From Hepsetus odoe (lineage: Eukaryota > Chordata > Actinopteri > Characiformes > Hepsetidae), in contig CM029369.1 in the NCBI GenBank assembly GCA_017165825.1, positions 10,486,841 through 10,550,840 of the forward strand: a stretch of DNA of 64,000 nt. Direction: 5' to 3'. The position numbers were made by a program, and so were the translations under genes. Position 1 is the stretch's first letter; every line of letters begins with the position of its first letter. Positions 12,761 to 26,881 of this stretch are shown here, piece by piece. The notes under the pieces were generated by a model. It saw nothing but the letters and a program-made list of their open reading frames with translations. It had not been told where the DNA came from and did no database searches.

Positions 12761-15675
12761 CGTTCTTTTCTTTCACCAATTGTGGGTAGTCTGGCAGTTA
12801 GTTTGAGCTGCTGTGTGTAATCCATGAGGTGCATCTCCTCAGGGGTCCATCTGAAAACCCGGCTATCACACTATCAAAAACTACCTCTTCATTAGTCCAG
12901 TTATGCTTTTGATTGGCTGTGTTGAAAGCATGAATGTGTGCACACGCGTGTCTGTGTGAGACAGAGAGGGGGAATTTTTTGGCCATCTGCTTGTGGGGTG
13001 GTTAGGCTGGCTCAATACTGGAGGGCTGTGATTAAGCCCCTTCCACTCAATTCCATCCTTCCACAAGTCTGAGTGAGCCCTGCTCAGATTGGGCTCATAC
13101 GGAAGAACAGCAGTGAGATCCAGGAGAGTAGTGGTCAGTCCAACTGGCTGACGAAGCTATGGAGAGAGACTGGAGTAGAACTGAAACTCCTTATTTCCTC
13201 CTATGTTTGCTTTTGACTAGTAATCAGTTCTAGCATGTGTTTAAATTGCACAATAAACTGTACGTTAATGGTTATCACAGTGTCAACCCATTCTGTTCTC
13301 CCTTGTGGTGTTTGCATCTTGACTTATTATGGTTCCAAACATTTGGATGATTTTGATGAGAGAATGCTGGAAAAGTACATTCATTTTCTGCTTCACCATT
13401 TAAAATATATTTTAAAGCTTGTTGCATTAATAGTATAGAGCACTTAAATTGCAAAAACAGTATTTTTTCCATGCTAGCACCCATAGTGCAATATTTATTT
13501 TACCCATATTTATTTCTGCATGTCTGTACTTGTGCCCTGATTCGAGGGTTGTGCATATTTGGCGCAGCGTTTGGTCACCCGTGCCTGGAGGTCATGCTTC
13601 TGCCGGTTACACGTTTCCAGCTGCACACTCTCACCTGGCCACCTGCAGAGCAGCAGTGTTGAAAACAAGCACGGATTCAGCGCCTGAGAGCTGCTGCAGA
13701 TACCATCCTCTTCCAGCACAACAACAGCACAGCACTGCTTTAATATCTGCTACATTTTATGTGTGTTTTCTGTTGGCTGATAGGAACTTGGCTGGGTTTT
13801 CGACTTGCCTTTCCGGGGGAATCGGAAAATGTTTCTGCTTTGTGGCCGGGCTGGCTGGTCCATGGTGTACAGAGTGGATAGGATCTGTTTAAAATTTCAT
13901 CTGGTTTTTTTATTGAGGGTCCCTGCTAAGCTCATTTGTCATGTTCTGTTTTTGCAGTTTCTAGGGCCTAGGGGTTATTTTACTTTCCATATGCTCATCC
14001 ATGCTTTTACTACACCCTTTGCCCTTAGTATCACTTCACTTTTCCTCTACGGTGCTTCCCCTGGTTCCACTGGTTGGAGGTCTTCTGGAGCTTTCTGTGC
14101 TCCTGAATGTGTGTGTTTGTGAGAAAGAGGTACATAGTTTGGTTGTCTCCAGCACCGCCTCTCAACCCTTTATACCGTTGACACACTCGCATGATGATGA
14201 GACACAGATGTTGGACTTTGGCGGCTGCCGCACAGCAACAACTTGCGTGTGTGTGCGCTTGTGCTATCACAGGGTTTGATGGCAGAACCACAGAGCAGAG
14301 CGGATCAGTGCATTCCGTGCTTGCTGAGTCAAACGTCAGCCAAGTTTAGGCCACGGAGCAGCCCTGGATCTTGAAGAGGCCGTTATTCCGTGGAAAAAAA
14401 ACTGCTCCCGCTTCACATTGTCTTTCCTCAACGTGCTTGCCACCCACAGTATCATGTCGCTATGTAGTTAAAGCAAAAATAAATGCTTTCATTTGAGTGG
14501 CAAGCCAATTAGAGCAGCATCTGTTGCTGTCAGATCTAATAGAGTGGAAGTGGATAAATGTGTGGTATCTCTGAAAACAACAGAGATGGCAGTTAGTTGC
14601 CTTATTTTGTCATCATGTTGTTTTGTTTTTTGCTTCTCTTCTCTTGCATGGAACAATAAAGTCCCCTTTAGTAAAAGATAAGTCTGTAAATCTGCTGCAG
14701 AATAAAGGTCAGCTGTGTGCATTCGGGCCAGTAAACGAATGTTCCTTAATTCATTCAGTCTGTGTGTGTGTGTGCACGTGTATGTGTGTTTGTCTCCTCT
14801 TTCTTCTCAGGAGGCACAGGATGAAAAGTGCTGAAATAGGGCTATTGCAATGAAATTCAAAACAAGCAAGAGAGCCATAAATAATGCAGCCTCATTCTCC
14901 GTCTCAGCCCAGCTGCTTAGCACCGTTTACTCTTCCTCATGGCTCAAGGAGAGGGGATAAGCGAGACAAGTTCGGGACGGGGCGGCAAAATGCTCTAACT
15001 GACAGGAAGCAAGCTAATAATGCTAGGTCAGTAGAATATTGCCTTTCCGAGAGAAGGAAATACAAGAAAATGATAGAGGGTACTTCTACAGTGTGTCCTT
15101 TATCTCCATTCAGAAAGACAAAGAAACAGATACAGCCCCAGTTACAGACACTGTAACGTGCATCTGTGAGCATTTGTGTGCACATGGGTAAAAAAAACAA
15201 AAACTTTTGACCTGAGCATGAAGATCATTCATTGATCCGTTAGGCCTGAGTATGTTTTCAGAAGAAACCAGTGTTTAGACCTATTGGATGCTGGTGTTAG
15301 AGTCCGTGTGTGGTTTTTTTAATCTTATTTGTATTTTTGTTTGGAGGGGGGCTGCTTTTTGTGTGGGAGTTAGCTGCTGGGATGTGATGCAATGGTTTCA
15401 CTACTGACAGCAAGCGCCCATAATATATTTGAATGCCCCGATTTGGAAGCCGTCCTTTCAGCTGTGTATCATCCTTTAATTCCACAAATCCAGTTTGGAA
15501 ATGTGTGTGTCAGTCAGGATTTTCTAATGCTGCCTTTTCAGGGGAAATTTGAAGGCGCATCAACATTTTAGCTTTACAGCAGTGTGGTTACAAGAAAATG
15601 TACAAGAAAATGAATCTACCATTGAAACCTTCATGTGACTTCACCTACCAAAACACAATCACATCTCTATCAGCG

Positions 15676-15678
<3 letters not shown>

Positions 15679-15732
<54 letters not shown>
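15679..15732. repeat. (AC)27 microsatellite
   Basis: Perfect dinucleotide run in intron 1. Confidence 0.97.
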
Positions 15733-15734
<2 letters not shown>

Positions 15735-17858
15735 CAAGAACAGAGTGTGTTCCTCCCCTTGCCCCAATCCCTGAGGGTGTGTGTCGCTCTGATAGCATGT
15801 GGCAGAGTGTGTAGATGGATCGACTCCTTTAGCAGCACAGACACAATAATTCATGAGGCAACCACACAGCAAAGCAGTAGCATCTCTCTCTCTCTCTCTC
15901 CCTCTCTCCCTCTCCTTCCTTTCTGAGCGGAAATGAATCCTCACACAGTGACAGGCCGCTGTTGCTGAGGCCCACAGCTGAGGGAGAAAGAGCACCCCCT
16001 AATGAGAGCCGTCAGCCTATCGAACCTGCACACATATGCACACTCTCTCAGGACAAGGCCTGATGAGAAAGTGTTGAGGTGGCAGAATTTGCTGCCTGGC
16101 TTTACTACCACAGCGCTGTGTACATACTAAACAGTCCTGATGGAACTATAGGCAGTGAGAGGGTTGGCAGGCTTCTTTGATTATTTTCAGAAACACAAGA
16201 CTTTGAGGATGCTCTGATTTCCTTTTGGTCGAGCAGTGGTTTTATGTGTGTACATACACTGTGGTGGAGTGGTTGGAGCTGTGTTTTCTGAGGCCATGGG
16301 GAAATGAGAGAAGGGCAGCCTGGCATATCAGATGCAATGGAGCAGAAAGCGCACCTTTAAAGCTATAATAGCATTCCAAATGTCACCACTTGAAAGTCTA
16401 TTACATTTCAAGCATCTAGTCTTTTTCTTCTTTTCAACATTTGGCACAAGGAGCTTTTGAAAAGGGAGGGCTGGTCAGGAGAGGCACGGAGAGGTTAGGA
16501 GATGGGTCCGTGCGAGGCTGTTGGAGTACCATATGCAGTGTTTCATTGGGTGTGAGAACCAGGTACACCTAGACTGAGCATATAAGATGTCAACGAGAAA
16601 GATCCTGCCCACAGGCTTTAGATCCTAAAAGAGTGCTCGGTGCATGCGAGCTGTAATTGTTCACAGAACATTATGGAAACCAGCTGCAGACCCCAAACTG
16701 TCAATCAAAACTTTCACTTCTTCTGAATCTTTTCTCAGCATCCCTCAGCGCGCCTCTGTGTGTGGCTATGATACAACACTAGAACAAGTGCGGTAGTGTG
16801 TGTGCATGTTGTTCCTTTCACCTAACAAGCGCTGAGTTGGTGTGCATACAGTATGTTTGCCCTTGTTGAGGCATTGAAGGTTTACAGTAACGGGGCAGCT
16901 GTGTATTTTTAGACCAGAATGTACGCAATTTGTTAAGTCATGCGAGTCGCCTGCCTTCTATCAGGCAGTTTACTGCGTCTGCTGCCAGGCATAGAACCTG
17001 AAACGTGAATCCTTCCCACTCAGTTAAACTTTCATATGTTAATGTGCTTCCTCGTATGCTTGCAATATGCAGCGGCTCTGCTCGGAGCCATTGCATGGGT
17101 TAAATAACCTGAACACTACACTCGAGCAATAATGAATGAGAACTGTATTAATTATTAGGGCTGAGGGAGCTGAAGACTTGTGCTGAGTGTGTGCAGTAAA
17201 CGTTGAAAGAGGGAGAAAGAGAGAGTAGGAATAAAAGAAAGAATAGATGAAAGAGTGCCCTATCTGCTCTCTCCGGGCAGAAAGACGTCTTTGTGACCGA
17301 TTGCTGATCTCACAGCTTAGGGTTAACCTTCGACCTAAAGCCGACACCAGGCTTGTCTGCCTTCTTCCTGTCATGGGATAGTGGCTCTGTGTGTTAGAGG
17401 GGTTATTATTCTAAAGATGTGCAGATCATATCTGGAGAGTGTGTCCCTATGTTTGTGAATGGCCTATCCCTGCTTCCTCTGCGTGCTAGAGGATGCTTAC
17501 AAGGTACTGACAGAAGACTAGGAGAGAGAAGAAGTGGCTTACCTGACTTGTTCAATGGCTTTCAATAAAGCCTGGTACAGGACAACTTTAGGCTCTCTTC
17601 TTAGGTTATTATCCATGGGAAAATGAAGAGTAGACAAATGCAAAGGAAAGGGATTAGTTGGAATATTCCTATAAGCTTGTGTTAGATAAAACAGAAACGT
17701 GTAATAAGTACAGCCCTGCAAGCCCTGTCAGGCCCAGCGGCTCAGTCAGAGGTCAGGAGCACCTTTCTAGTCCTACTTGTTCAATCCTGTGAAATTTCTT
17801 GGAGAATGAGTTTAATTGTACTTTAATCATGCATCTGACCTTCTGTCTTTTATTCCAG

Positions 17859-18033
17859 AGAAATGTGGTGGACACCGGAATGCAAGTGATGCAGGCTATA
17901 TCACCACACCTGGTTACCCTCAAGAGTACCCACCGCATCAGGACTGCCGCTGGATTGTCACAGCACCCGAGGCGTCCCAGCGCATCGTCCTAAACTTCAA
18001 CCCCCACTTTGAGCTAGAGAAGCTTGACTGCAG
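17859..18033 (+). CDS. nrp2: nrp2 exon 2: first half of CUB domain a1
   Basis: Encodes residues 24-81 and two bases of codon 82. It opens with EKCGGHRNASDAGYITTPGY, the start of the a1 CUB domain, and ends with FNPHFELEKLDC, a neuropilin signature. Three of the four a1 cysteines are here (Cys26 and those in QDC and LDC). NAS near residue 31 is a possible N-glycosylation sequon. The acceptor TATTCCAG and the donor AG|GTGAGT are strong. a1 contributes to semaphorin binding. The last codon is split AG|G and gives Arg82 with exon 3. Confidence 0.97.
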
Positions 18034-21000
18034 GTGAGTCATCAGTCATGCCACACAAGCATTCCGGTCAAATAAGACTTGGGACCTTTTAATAAATGAA
18101 ACATTACCAAGTGACTCAGTCATTTAGATCATGTCAAGCTATACATAACATGTCATGTGAAACATGCATGCTTACCATGCCATCCTACTTGAAAGTTTTT
18201 ATATAGCTTTGTATAGCAGGGTTTGCAGCTCAGAGATGGGCGTTAGGAAGCCTTAGATTACGCCTCACTGTAACTCATTTACTGAGCTGTGAATGCTGTG
18301 AATTTTGGGCTGTTAAGCCAATGGAAAATGAAATCTGGCAGAATTTGGCCATTAATGTCATAGACATTCAATTTTATTTGAAGATATTCCCCACCACTAT
18401 TAAATTCCTGCCACAAGACCATAGTGCTTCCCTTTTGAGAGAACTGAATTCAGACAGTAGAAGCTTCCAAGCTGTCTCCCAGCTACAGCTGGAGTATCTC
18501 CCAGTGCCCAACTGGAGACTATTGAGCATCAAAAAATGCCTCAAGGAAGCCTGTGTTGCCTTCTTTTTAATTAAATATCCAATAAACAAAGATTTACCTC
18601 ATCTCAGGGATTTATGAAAATGTACCATCTGAGGGCATTCCTCAGGCATGGCAGCTGCTGTGGTGATTCCTCCCCCTATTGGTCAGTAGTGGAATTGCAA
18701 GGGGTTAATACTGACCGACTAGACAGACAACAGATTTAATTCAGATTTTTTTTTTCTATTAAAAACACAGTTTTGTTGTGTAGACTAGAATGAAGTCAGT
18801 AGGGATATAGACTTACTAAGCTGTGCAGCTGGTGACATTTTGAGTCATGTTTCACACACTGTTTTCCGCAGACTTTTGTAGCAAGACTACAAAGCCTGTC
18901 ACAACTTTCCACTTCAAGCTTTCTCTCTCACTCTTGCTCCATATCACCCTTTGTCCTCTTGCCATTTATTAACATTTTGGCTGTATTAATTATACATAGA
19001 TGTGTTTTTAACAGGAGATTTAGAAAATGGGTTCTGACATCCCTTTGTTGGAATTGGAGCATTAATATTTTACAAGTTGTTGTTGAAAGTCTTCTCTCTC
19101 TGCACTCTCTTACTCTCTGCTTACAGCGAAGGGTGGGTGAGGGGAGGCTGAGACTAAGAGTTTGATATATTTCTCCTTCCACCACTTTGCTTACTCCTCA
19201 GTGATTTGTTCATTGCTGCTGTTTTTTGTACCTTTTCTGTGCTTCTGCTCGATTGGCAGAAGAGTCTGCACATTCCATTACATCACACGTCTCTTTCGTG
19301 GAGACCTCTTGAGAGGAGCTGCCTTTTACACGAGTCCATTAGTAAACAGAACTCCATACTAAGGCTCTTATTTATTTATGGCGACCTGCTGCGTGTCACA
19401 CTTTTTTGGAAATGAGTTGAGCGGACGTTTTCTCCCTTCCACGTTTCTGGGAGAGGACGTTTGTGGGTTCAGACAAACAAATCAAAGACCAGCGACTAAG
19501 AGCAAGGAAATTTCTTCCTGTCCTTCGTCCATCTGCCTCTCAGCTCCCTAAGCCCCCAAATGTTCTTTTGCAAATTTACATCTTGCCCACAGAGGAAGAG
19601 CTTTGTTTAAAACTCAGCATGCTGTTGTTCCTGTTGTGTGCCTCAGGAGAGATGGATTTTAAAGCTGACAGAAATGGTCCACATTGCAAGGGCAATTTGG
19701 TATGTGGTCAGAGTAGAATTGGGCTGAAATTGAGCTGAAAGCTGTTAGCTAGTGTGGATATGGGAAGGGGACATCTACAGCTCGTCCATAGCTTTTTGAA
19801 ATGAAACCTTGACCTTTCCATGACCTTCTCTTTTCCAATATGGGATACGGCTCAATACGTAGGGTCTATGTGGTGTAGTCCAGGCCTACTTTTACCCAAT
19901 AAGGGCTCTGTGAAAGTACAGTACAGTTGTTTACCTCTCTCGTTTTTCGGTGCAGACTGTCTGTAGGCAAGATTAACTGAGATCAGATCTGCTACAATGT
20001 TCAAGGATCCTTGATTCTTGTTTTCTCAAATGCTGTGTTCATTTTTTTTTTCCTTTCCCCAAATGATTACTGTTTCTGTTCCACAGCCAGACAGTTGAAT
20101 TAGGGACAGAACAGCGTTGAGCCTGTTTTAATCGTTGAGCATGATCTTAATTGCGAATTCACAGTAAACACAAACGGATCATTAAAACACAAGTAATAAA
20201 ACTGTTTGCCGCTGGTGCTTAGTAACACTGTCTCCCTTCAGTGCTCTTTGGCTAAGGCTTTCCTGCTTATTTTGCCGGACGCCTTCATGAGAGTAAATAG
20301 TATGTCCTAGGGTGAGAGATAGGAGAGGGAGCTGCCATGTTGGAGATGTGTAACAGTAAAGCCTTTGTGAGGAGGACAGACACTTCTATTGTAGCATGCA
20401 GATTCACAGGCTGACTTCAATATGCGATATGTGTTTTGGGTTAGATAGGAGTGTGTGTGAGTGTGAGTATGACTGTGTGTGAGTAGGGGGTTTTTGGGGA
20501 TGAATTAAGAGCAGTGTTGTATTGATGACTCCTGTAGTGACAGCCCCTGAGGCAAGCATCCAGACTCAGAGGAGACTGCAGCACAGCACGCTCTTCCAGA
20601 CGTACACACACACACTTTCAGGACAGGGATGGGGAGATTCCCCTACATCACTAAAAGGAGGCTTCACCACCATTCAGCCAGCAAAGGCCCTTTGGCCTAT
20701 GACAATACGCCTTAGACGCTTATGGTCACTTTTACTCATAAACCCTGCTGTTTTAAAGTTAGCAATCAGTAACACAAAATTAACTTTGGTGCAGAGACAT
20801 TTATAAAGTGGTTTAGATACGCAGATTATGCTTGACTGAATTGAAAAAGTTTGTGAGTAAAAATCAGGGAAAAACATTGTCTAGAATGATCATCTCACGG
20901 AAAGCAGTATAACAGAGAACACAGAAAACGAGATTAGGATAAAATTAACATCCAGAATGGCGAAATCAAATCACAAAGCAGACGCATTGATGAAACATTG

Positions 21001-21799
21001 CTAGTTTATTGGTTTTTCTTTTAATAACTTTTTAATGTTTCCTGTAAATAATATACTGAGTTATTAAATAAGGCATCTAAAATACCTTCTGGTGTCTAGC
21101 TTGTATTTAAATTTCTCCTGGAAAGATATTTTTAATAAAACAACACTCAGTAGTATGGGCGGTGGGGCGGTAGGGGAGGGTAATATGATATTTATCTCTT
21201 TTGTGATAAATTATGTAGTGATCTGATTCTCTGAGCTACACTGATCAACTTTTTCATTTGAAAGATAATATAATTAGGCCTTTTTAAGTAGAATTATGGC
21301 ATGTGAAATGTTCATCTGTATTTCTAAATGAAGCACAGTTGGTCATTTTCTTCCTTTCGTACTTATCAGAAGTCCAGAAAGGTGGCATTTCATGCTTGGG
21401 AAATGTACTACCATGTTTAATGCTATCGTTTAAAATAAATAGTTAATAGTTATTTTTTGTATTTTTCAAAGCACTAACCCGAGTGTATGAAAGGCACTGA
21501 ATGAATAAGCTCTGCCTTGCCTCGACTGATTAGATTTTTGCCTCATTGCCCTATTGGCAAGTGATTCTCATTGTCTGGTGGTGTACATGTGCAGCCTTAA
21601 GCAAATCTACTTTTGCTTTTTGGTTTGTGTATGTGGGTAAGCATATGTGTGCATGTGTATGTGTGAAATACACCAGTGCTTATTGAAGAGGGTCAGGAAA
21701 GACGCATGACTTGCTGACCCTGATATCACACTGGACCATATGATTTTACGCTTTGTGCTTTTCGCACTGAGCAAGATCAACAAAGTCCAGCTGTCTTCT

Positions 21800-21803
<4 letters not shown>

Positions 21804-21842
<39 letters not shown>
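21804..21842. repeat. (GT)n microsatellite
   Basis: Perfect dinucleotide run in intron 2. Confidence 0.95.
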
Positions 21843-21844
<2 letters not shown>

Positions 21845-22288
21845 CTGCCCTTTATATGAATCATCCCAACAGCCTCCCACATGCTGTGGTGTAGACATTG
21901 CGGGAAGAGTGTATATCTGATCCGCCCGCTCCACTTAGCTCGCTATCTTTCAACTGGCCACAAGGCCCATCCATTGGCAGCTAAGTGCCATATTTAATTT
22001 ATTTAACCTGAGGAGTTTGAACTGTCAGATATGATTACAGGGCTCAGCCATCATTTCAGAGCTGGCCAGACATGTTTCACGCAGTCTGGAGTTAATGTGA
22101 GCAGTGGTGTGGTCTCAACAGTCACTTGCACACACACATACCCAAGAGAGGAGATGGCCCAGGACAAGGGTGTTACCCTGCTTTATAAAGTTTAGTCTTA
22201 GTGATGTGGTCTGCCACCACTCCCTTTTCCATTTTGTCCTCCTTTCATTTTCTGGTTTCACTTCACATTTTTCTCCTCATCTCTTAAG

Positions 22289-22540
22289 TGAAGTGAAAGT
22301 GACTTTTTGTCATTGTGAAACAAAGTAACAGCACACAGTGAATCACAACAAAATTAATCTCTGCTTTTCACCCTTGCTCACCGTACAGCAAGGGAGCAGC
22401 TATATCCAGCACCCGGGGAGCAGTGATGAGGACGCTTCCTTGCTCAAGGGTACTCAAAGGCAACCTACTGGTCCAGGACACAAACCCACGACTTGCCGAT
22501 CCAGGCGCCTTGTCCCGAGCCACTAGGCCATCACTGTCCC
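22289..22540 (-). mobile_element. tRNA-derived SINE, copy 2
   Basis: Same family and orientation as 3786-4042. The reverse strand begins with a head containing GGCCTAGTGGC, a box B region GTGGGTTTGTGTCC, and the body AGCAAGGAAGCGTCC. The tail end GTGAAGTGAAAGTGAC is at 22289 on the + strand. Confidence 0.8.
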
Positions 22541-25194
22541 AATGACTGTCAAATGTAAAGTGCTGATTTGTAGTTTTCCCGAAAAGACATATATGGTGTC
22601 TGAAATTTGCTCTTTTTACAGTGGAATGATGAGGTGAATGTAGCTAAAATATCATACCCATATCATCCATAAAGGCAAAGTTATAAAAGTGTTTGCTTCT
22701 GGGGGATAAATAGAGTTTGGAGAATTTTCATATAAAATGAATAAAGCTCTTTTTGGTGCATAAAACCACTCAAAAGTGAAAGGACCTCAGGGGAAAATAA
22801 AATACAAGAAAAATGAATGGGCCCTTTAACCATGCAGTGCACTTTTTGTTCATTTGAATGAATCCATTTTGTCGAAAGTAGAGAGCTAGTGGCTGGAAGC
22901 TTTTGTTATTGTCGCTTCATTAGCTTCATGGCTTCAGTGCAAAACTGAAGAAGCCAATTTCATCCCTTGACTGATCTCCGAAAACTGTATTTAAATTGTG
23001 TGAATTTGATTTTTGGCCTACTTTTAATGAGTCATCTCCAAAGACAGGCCACTATATCACAGGCCCCCCCACCTCTCCCTTTTCTCTCATCAGACATAAA
23101 CAGTGTTGGTAGTCCAGCCACACTGACTCTGGCTCTCAAGCATTCAGAGTGCTTGGTTTGGAAAACTGCAGCTTAGACTGTCTGTCTTCTCCTGTGAAGG
23201 AGTTTAGGCTGTGAATGTTGTTTAGAAGCATTTTCTGAGTTTTGCCAGAATTTGCCTGGAATGGATGAGAGTGCAAGGCAAAGGTGAACAGCATTAACAA
23301 TGCAGATAAATGTTTATCTGCCTAACACCATGGAGGAGGCCAGAGGAAGCAGAAATTGAGAAAAAAGGAGAAGAGCTGATCAAGTGTGTGAAGAAAACGA
23401 GAAAGGGAAAGGAGGAAGTACTAAGAAAAGGACTCGGCATCTGTTCAGCTGCCAGACAGAGATAGGGTTGAGATCCTGAGCTGCTGTGTAAATGACAGAG
23501 TGAGAGAGGAGCATGACAACAAAAGCAGTTGGAGAGGAGCTGCAAAGAGAGGAGTGTTGGTGTTTACTGTGTGTGTCTGCTGCAAGAGATCAGGTAATGG
23601 GGTCCACATTAAGATACGTATCATAGCGTGTTGATATATTACCAGATTCAAATGAAATGTAACATATCTTTAAAAGCAGTATCGGTTGGGAGTAACTGCG
23701 TTTGCAGGAGAGGAAAGTGCAGTGTCAGGGTGGACATGCACTGCAACCAGTCAGTGGTCAGCTGGAATAATCCTCACAGCTTTTCCTGACCATGCCTTGT
23801 GCTGCAGTGTGCCATGCTTTATGGGCTGCATTATAATTCAACAGATCACTCTACGCGAGCTTGGCCCACTGCCGAAAGCCTCTCACTCCTCAGGGTTATA
23901 AATAGGTTGATGTTGAATAAATATAATAAGAGTTAGATGATTTATTTTTATATATCTGTAATTCAATCAACAACGTCTCCGTTCTGAATGACATGGATAA
24001 TAGATACAGACCAGGGGATGAGCAGGTTGAAAGAGCTTTTCCCTCTCTTTCTCTCCAGCTCTCTCCCCATTCCTGTATCATCTTTTTTATTCTCTCCTGG
24101 AACTACCTCTTCCTTCCTCCCCCTCTCTCGAGACCCCCACCCCGCTGGCATGATATTCCAGTTTGATGTTATCTAATTGCTATATTAATATGCAGAAAAG
24201 TATAATCCATTTCCCTCCTTAGGTTTCCTAAAGGATTCTGAGTGGGATCGCTCTGTGATGCACAGGGCTGCCTTATTGTTATGTGACTACAAAGCGTGTG
24301 TGCGTGTCTGGAAATTAGTCATTCCCATAATTTAGAAATGAATGTCATGCACCTCATATTAAGATTGTTGACTCAGTGTTAGTTGCAGAACAATCGACAG
24401 CTGGAGTTCATTATTTCCTGTGTTTTGCAGTGTGTATGCCACTGTGAGCGTATTTACCTTGGAGATTAGTGTTAGTGCGTCAGTTTACGTGTGTTCAGAC
24501 AGTGCTGAGCTCAGTGTGCAGAGCTGAGGATTGTGTGTATCATGATGGCCCTGTTGTGACATTCCTGTAGAGTAAGCACTGATTTTGACAGTAGCCTCCA
24601 AGCATCTTTAGCGTTTCAGCCGCAGGTACATGCACAAGCTGCAATCACACTCCCGGCCACTGCCCCACACTCTTCATCCAAATACAAGAGACTACTGTGT
24701 GTGTTCTTGGACCATCAACAAATCCATGTCATCGCTTGTTTTTCCCTGAGGCAGCGGGAAGGAAGCAATGAATGTGAACACCCAGTGATGGACACATTGC
24801 TTGATTTCCCTATTCTTGATTATGTTTTCAAGATTGCTTGAATCAGTAGCTGTGACAGATTTGCTGTGAGTGAGCCAGCATCTCTACTCTCTTCGTGGCA
24901 CATTGTAGAGGTACGTGATGATAACCTCAGCCTATGCCACTCCCTGGGGGTCCTCCTGATCAATGGTTATTTTCCGCTTGTAATGAAGAATCAATGGACA
25001 GTGTAGAGGTGAACTGGACTCTTGGGGACTAGGCCAGTGCCTGCTCATGCATCACTCAGGTTACAGACACATTCGTTACAGACATCAGGAACTTGATTGC
25101 ATCACAGAGACTGGGGGTCACTGCCTGGTCTTTCAAACACGATTGCTCTGGGAAGAAGAAAGTGCTGGTTAACAAACTAACCTTTAAATCTGTC

Positions 25195-25400
25195 CAACCA
25201 CTGCACGGTCAGTCAATCCCACAAAAATGGACATTTTAGAGATGTTCTGACCCAGGCAGCTAGTTTACATGATTTGGCCCTTGTCCAAGTTGCTCTGATC
25301 CTTTTGCTTACCCATTTTTCGGTTTTCCTTGGTGAATCAACTGATTCACCCCATGACAGGTAACAAGGAAATAATCTATGTTATTAGCTTTTGTGTTTTG
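25195..25400 (-). mobile_element. Tc1-like transposon fragment, transposase N-terminus
   Basis: On the reverse strand an initiator-like MGKQKDQSNLDKGQI leads into LGQNISKMSIFVG, resembling the N-terminal helix-turn-helix of the Tc1 transposase family. There is a stop within it. Sequence beyond it (ATGACAGGTAACAAGGAAAT) fits the non-coding end of the same family. Only about 200 bp remain. Confidence 0.65.
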
Positions 25401-26881
25401 TATTCTATTTGCCCTTTGAATTACGATATTAATATGCCTGAAGAAATTAATGAATAAGGGTATTAAAGGCTGATATAATAGTTTGAAATATTTGTTAATG
25501 GTTTTCAGTCTATTTTAATTCTTTATTTTTTCTTTCTTTTTTATTTTTTTGGTAGGCAGTAACAGACTAACATGACCTGAAGTTGTTATTTGTTTTCACA
25601 GCAAAACAAATGGCCAACGTGAGCCCAGGCTGTGAGATCACTCAAGCATTGAGCTAATATTATAGGGGCACATTCAGCATATTCATTTCTCCTCGGGGTC
25701 ATAAGAGGTCTCTTTTTGTTCCCTTTCTATTTAAATGTGCAACTTTCCACAGTTGGAACCGTCTAGGAGATATTTGTTGTAGGACTTTCGAGTTTATACC
25801 ATGGCATCTTTCTCATTAGTCTTTAATTTTGCTGTGGGAGGTTAGGCTTATAGACATTTCTTACTCTTATTTATTGGTTATTGCTTTAAAATGGAAGGAT
25901 GCACTTTTGTTACCTGGTAACATTACCAGGGTGAAGTGTGTGTGCGCTTGTGCGTGTGTGTGTGTTTGTTTCTGGATCTGCTGGGGACCTCTGAAGCTTG
26001 GTACAGGTGTGAAAATGTTTCCCGCTTGAAAGATAGAATGTGTGAAAGACAATTAACAGGCTGCTTAGAGAGGAGGGGGGTGGTTCACATACACCTAGCT
26101 GTAATACCCTGGAACTGTCAAGCACAACCAAAAAAAAGCAACAACAAAAAAACTCACAAAGAAGAAAATAAAAATAATTGAGTAAGAAAGAAGGGGAAAA
26201 CAGATCTTCCTCTTCTCATTGATGGAGAAAGGGAGGTAAATGCATGTTTTCATGGCTGATCACGTAGCTTCACAAAAGCCGATATTTCCCAGCTTTTTCA
26301 TCTAATCGCTGAACCATGGCAACAGCATCCTGTAATAAAAATCTATGAAAGTGTATATTATCATTTGCATTTGCTTCAACTCTGCTGGCCATGTGACTCT
26401 AATGACCAGAGACTGAGTGAAGCACCGCATGTGTCCCCATCACTACATGAATGCTGCTATTGTAGCAGTGGCTGTGTGTTAATTGAGAAATGGGTTGAAT
26501 CTCAGCCTGTGGGCAAGATGAAGTGTCCTGAAGTCACCCGCAGCTTCCCCATCCAACCAAACCAAATAACACGCACCTACTTCCTCCTGGCAATCAGCAT
26601 GAAAGAGATAGGCCACAGTGAGAGTGAGAGAGTTAGGGCCGCAATTGTGTGAAATTCTCTATTAGTCAGCCACCAGGCATGAACAAATCGCCTGAATGCA
26701 TCGTTATAGTTTCCTTCTTTGAACTTAATTGGCAATTGTTGTTGAGCATGTGTGTATCTGAAGGGAATACTGGACATTATTATTAATAAAAGTGAATATC
26801 AATATTTCACTAGTGTCTCACAGTATTCTTGTATATCTACATGTTGGAAGCTGGCTTTATTTGCTTTTCTTCTATTGGCCA

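Larger units (their letters stand above)
11156..17858 (+). other. nrp2 intron 1 (6.7 kb)
   Basis: Bounded by G|GTGAG and CCAG|AG, phase 1. The first 200 bp is GC-rich and has an 18-bp tandem repeat at 11263-11298. Simple repeats are (CA)n 11473-11500, (AAT)n 11590-11640, (TTTC)n 12723-12760 and (AC)27 15679-15732, with CT-rich 15883-15920. No additional exon was recognised. Confidence 0.85.
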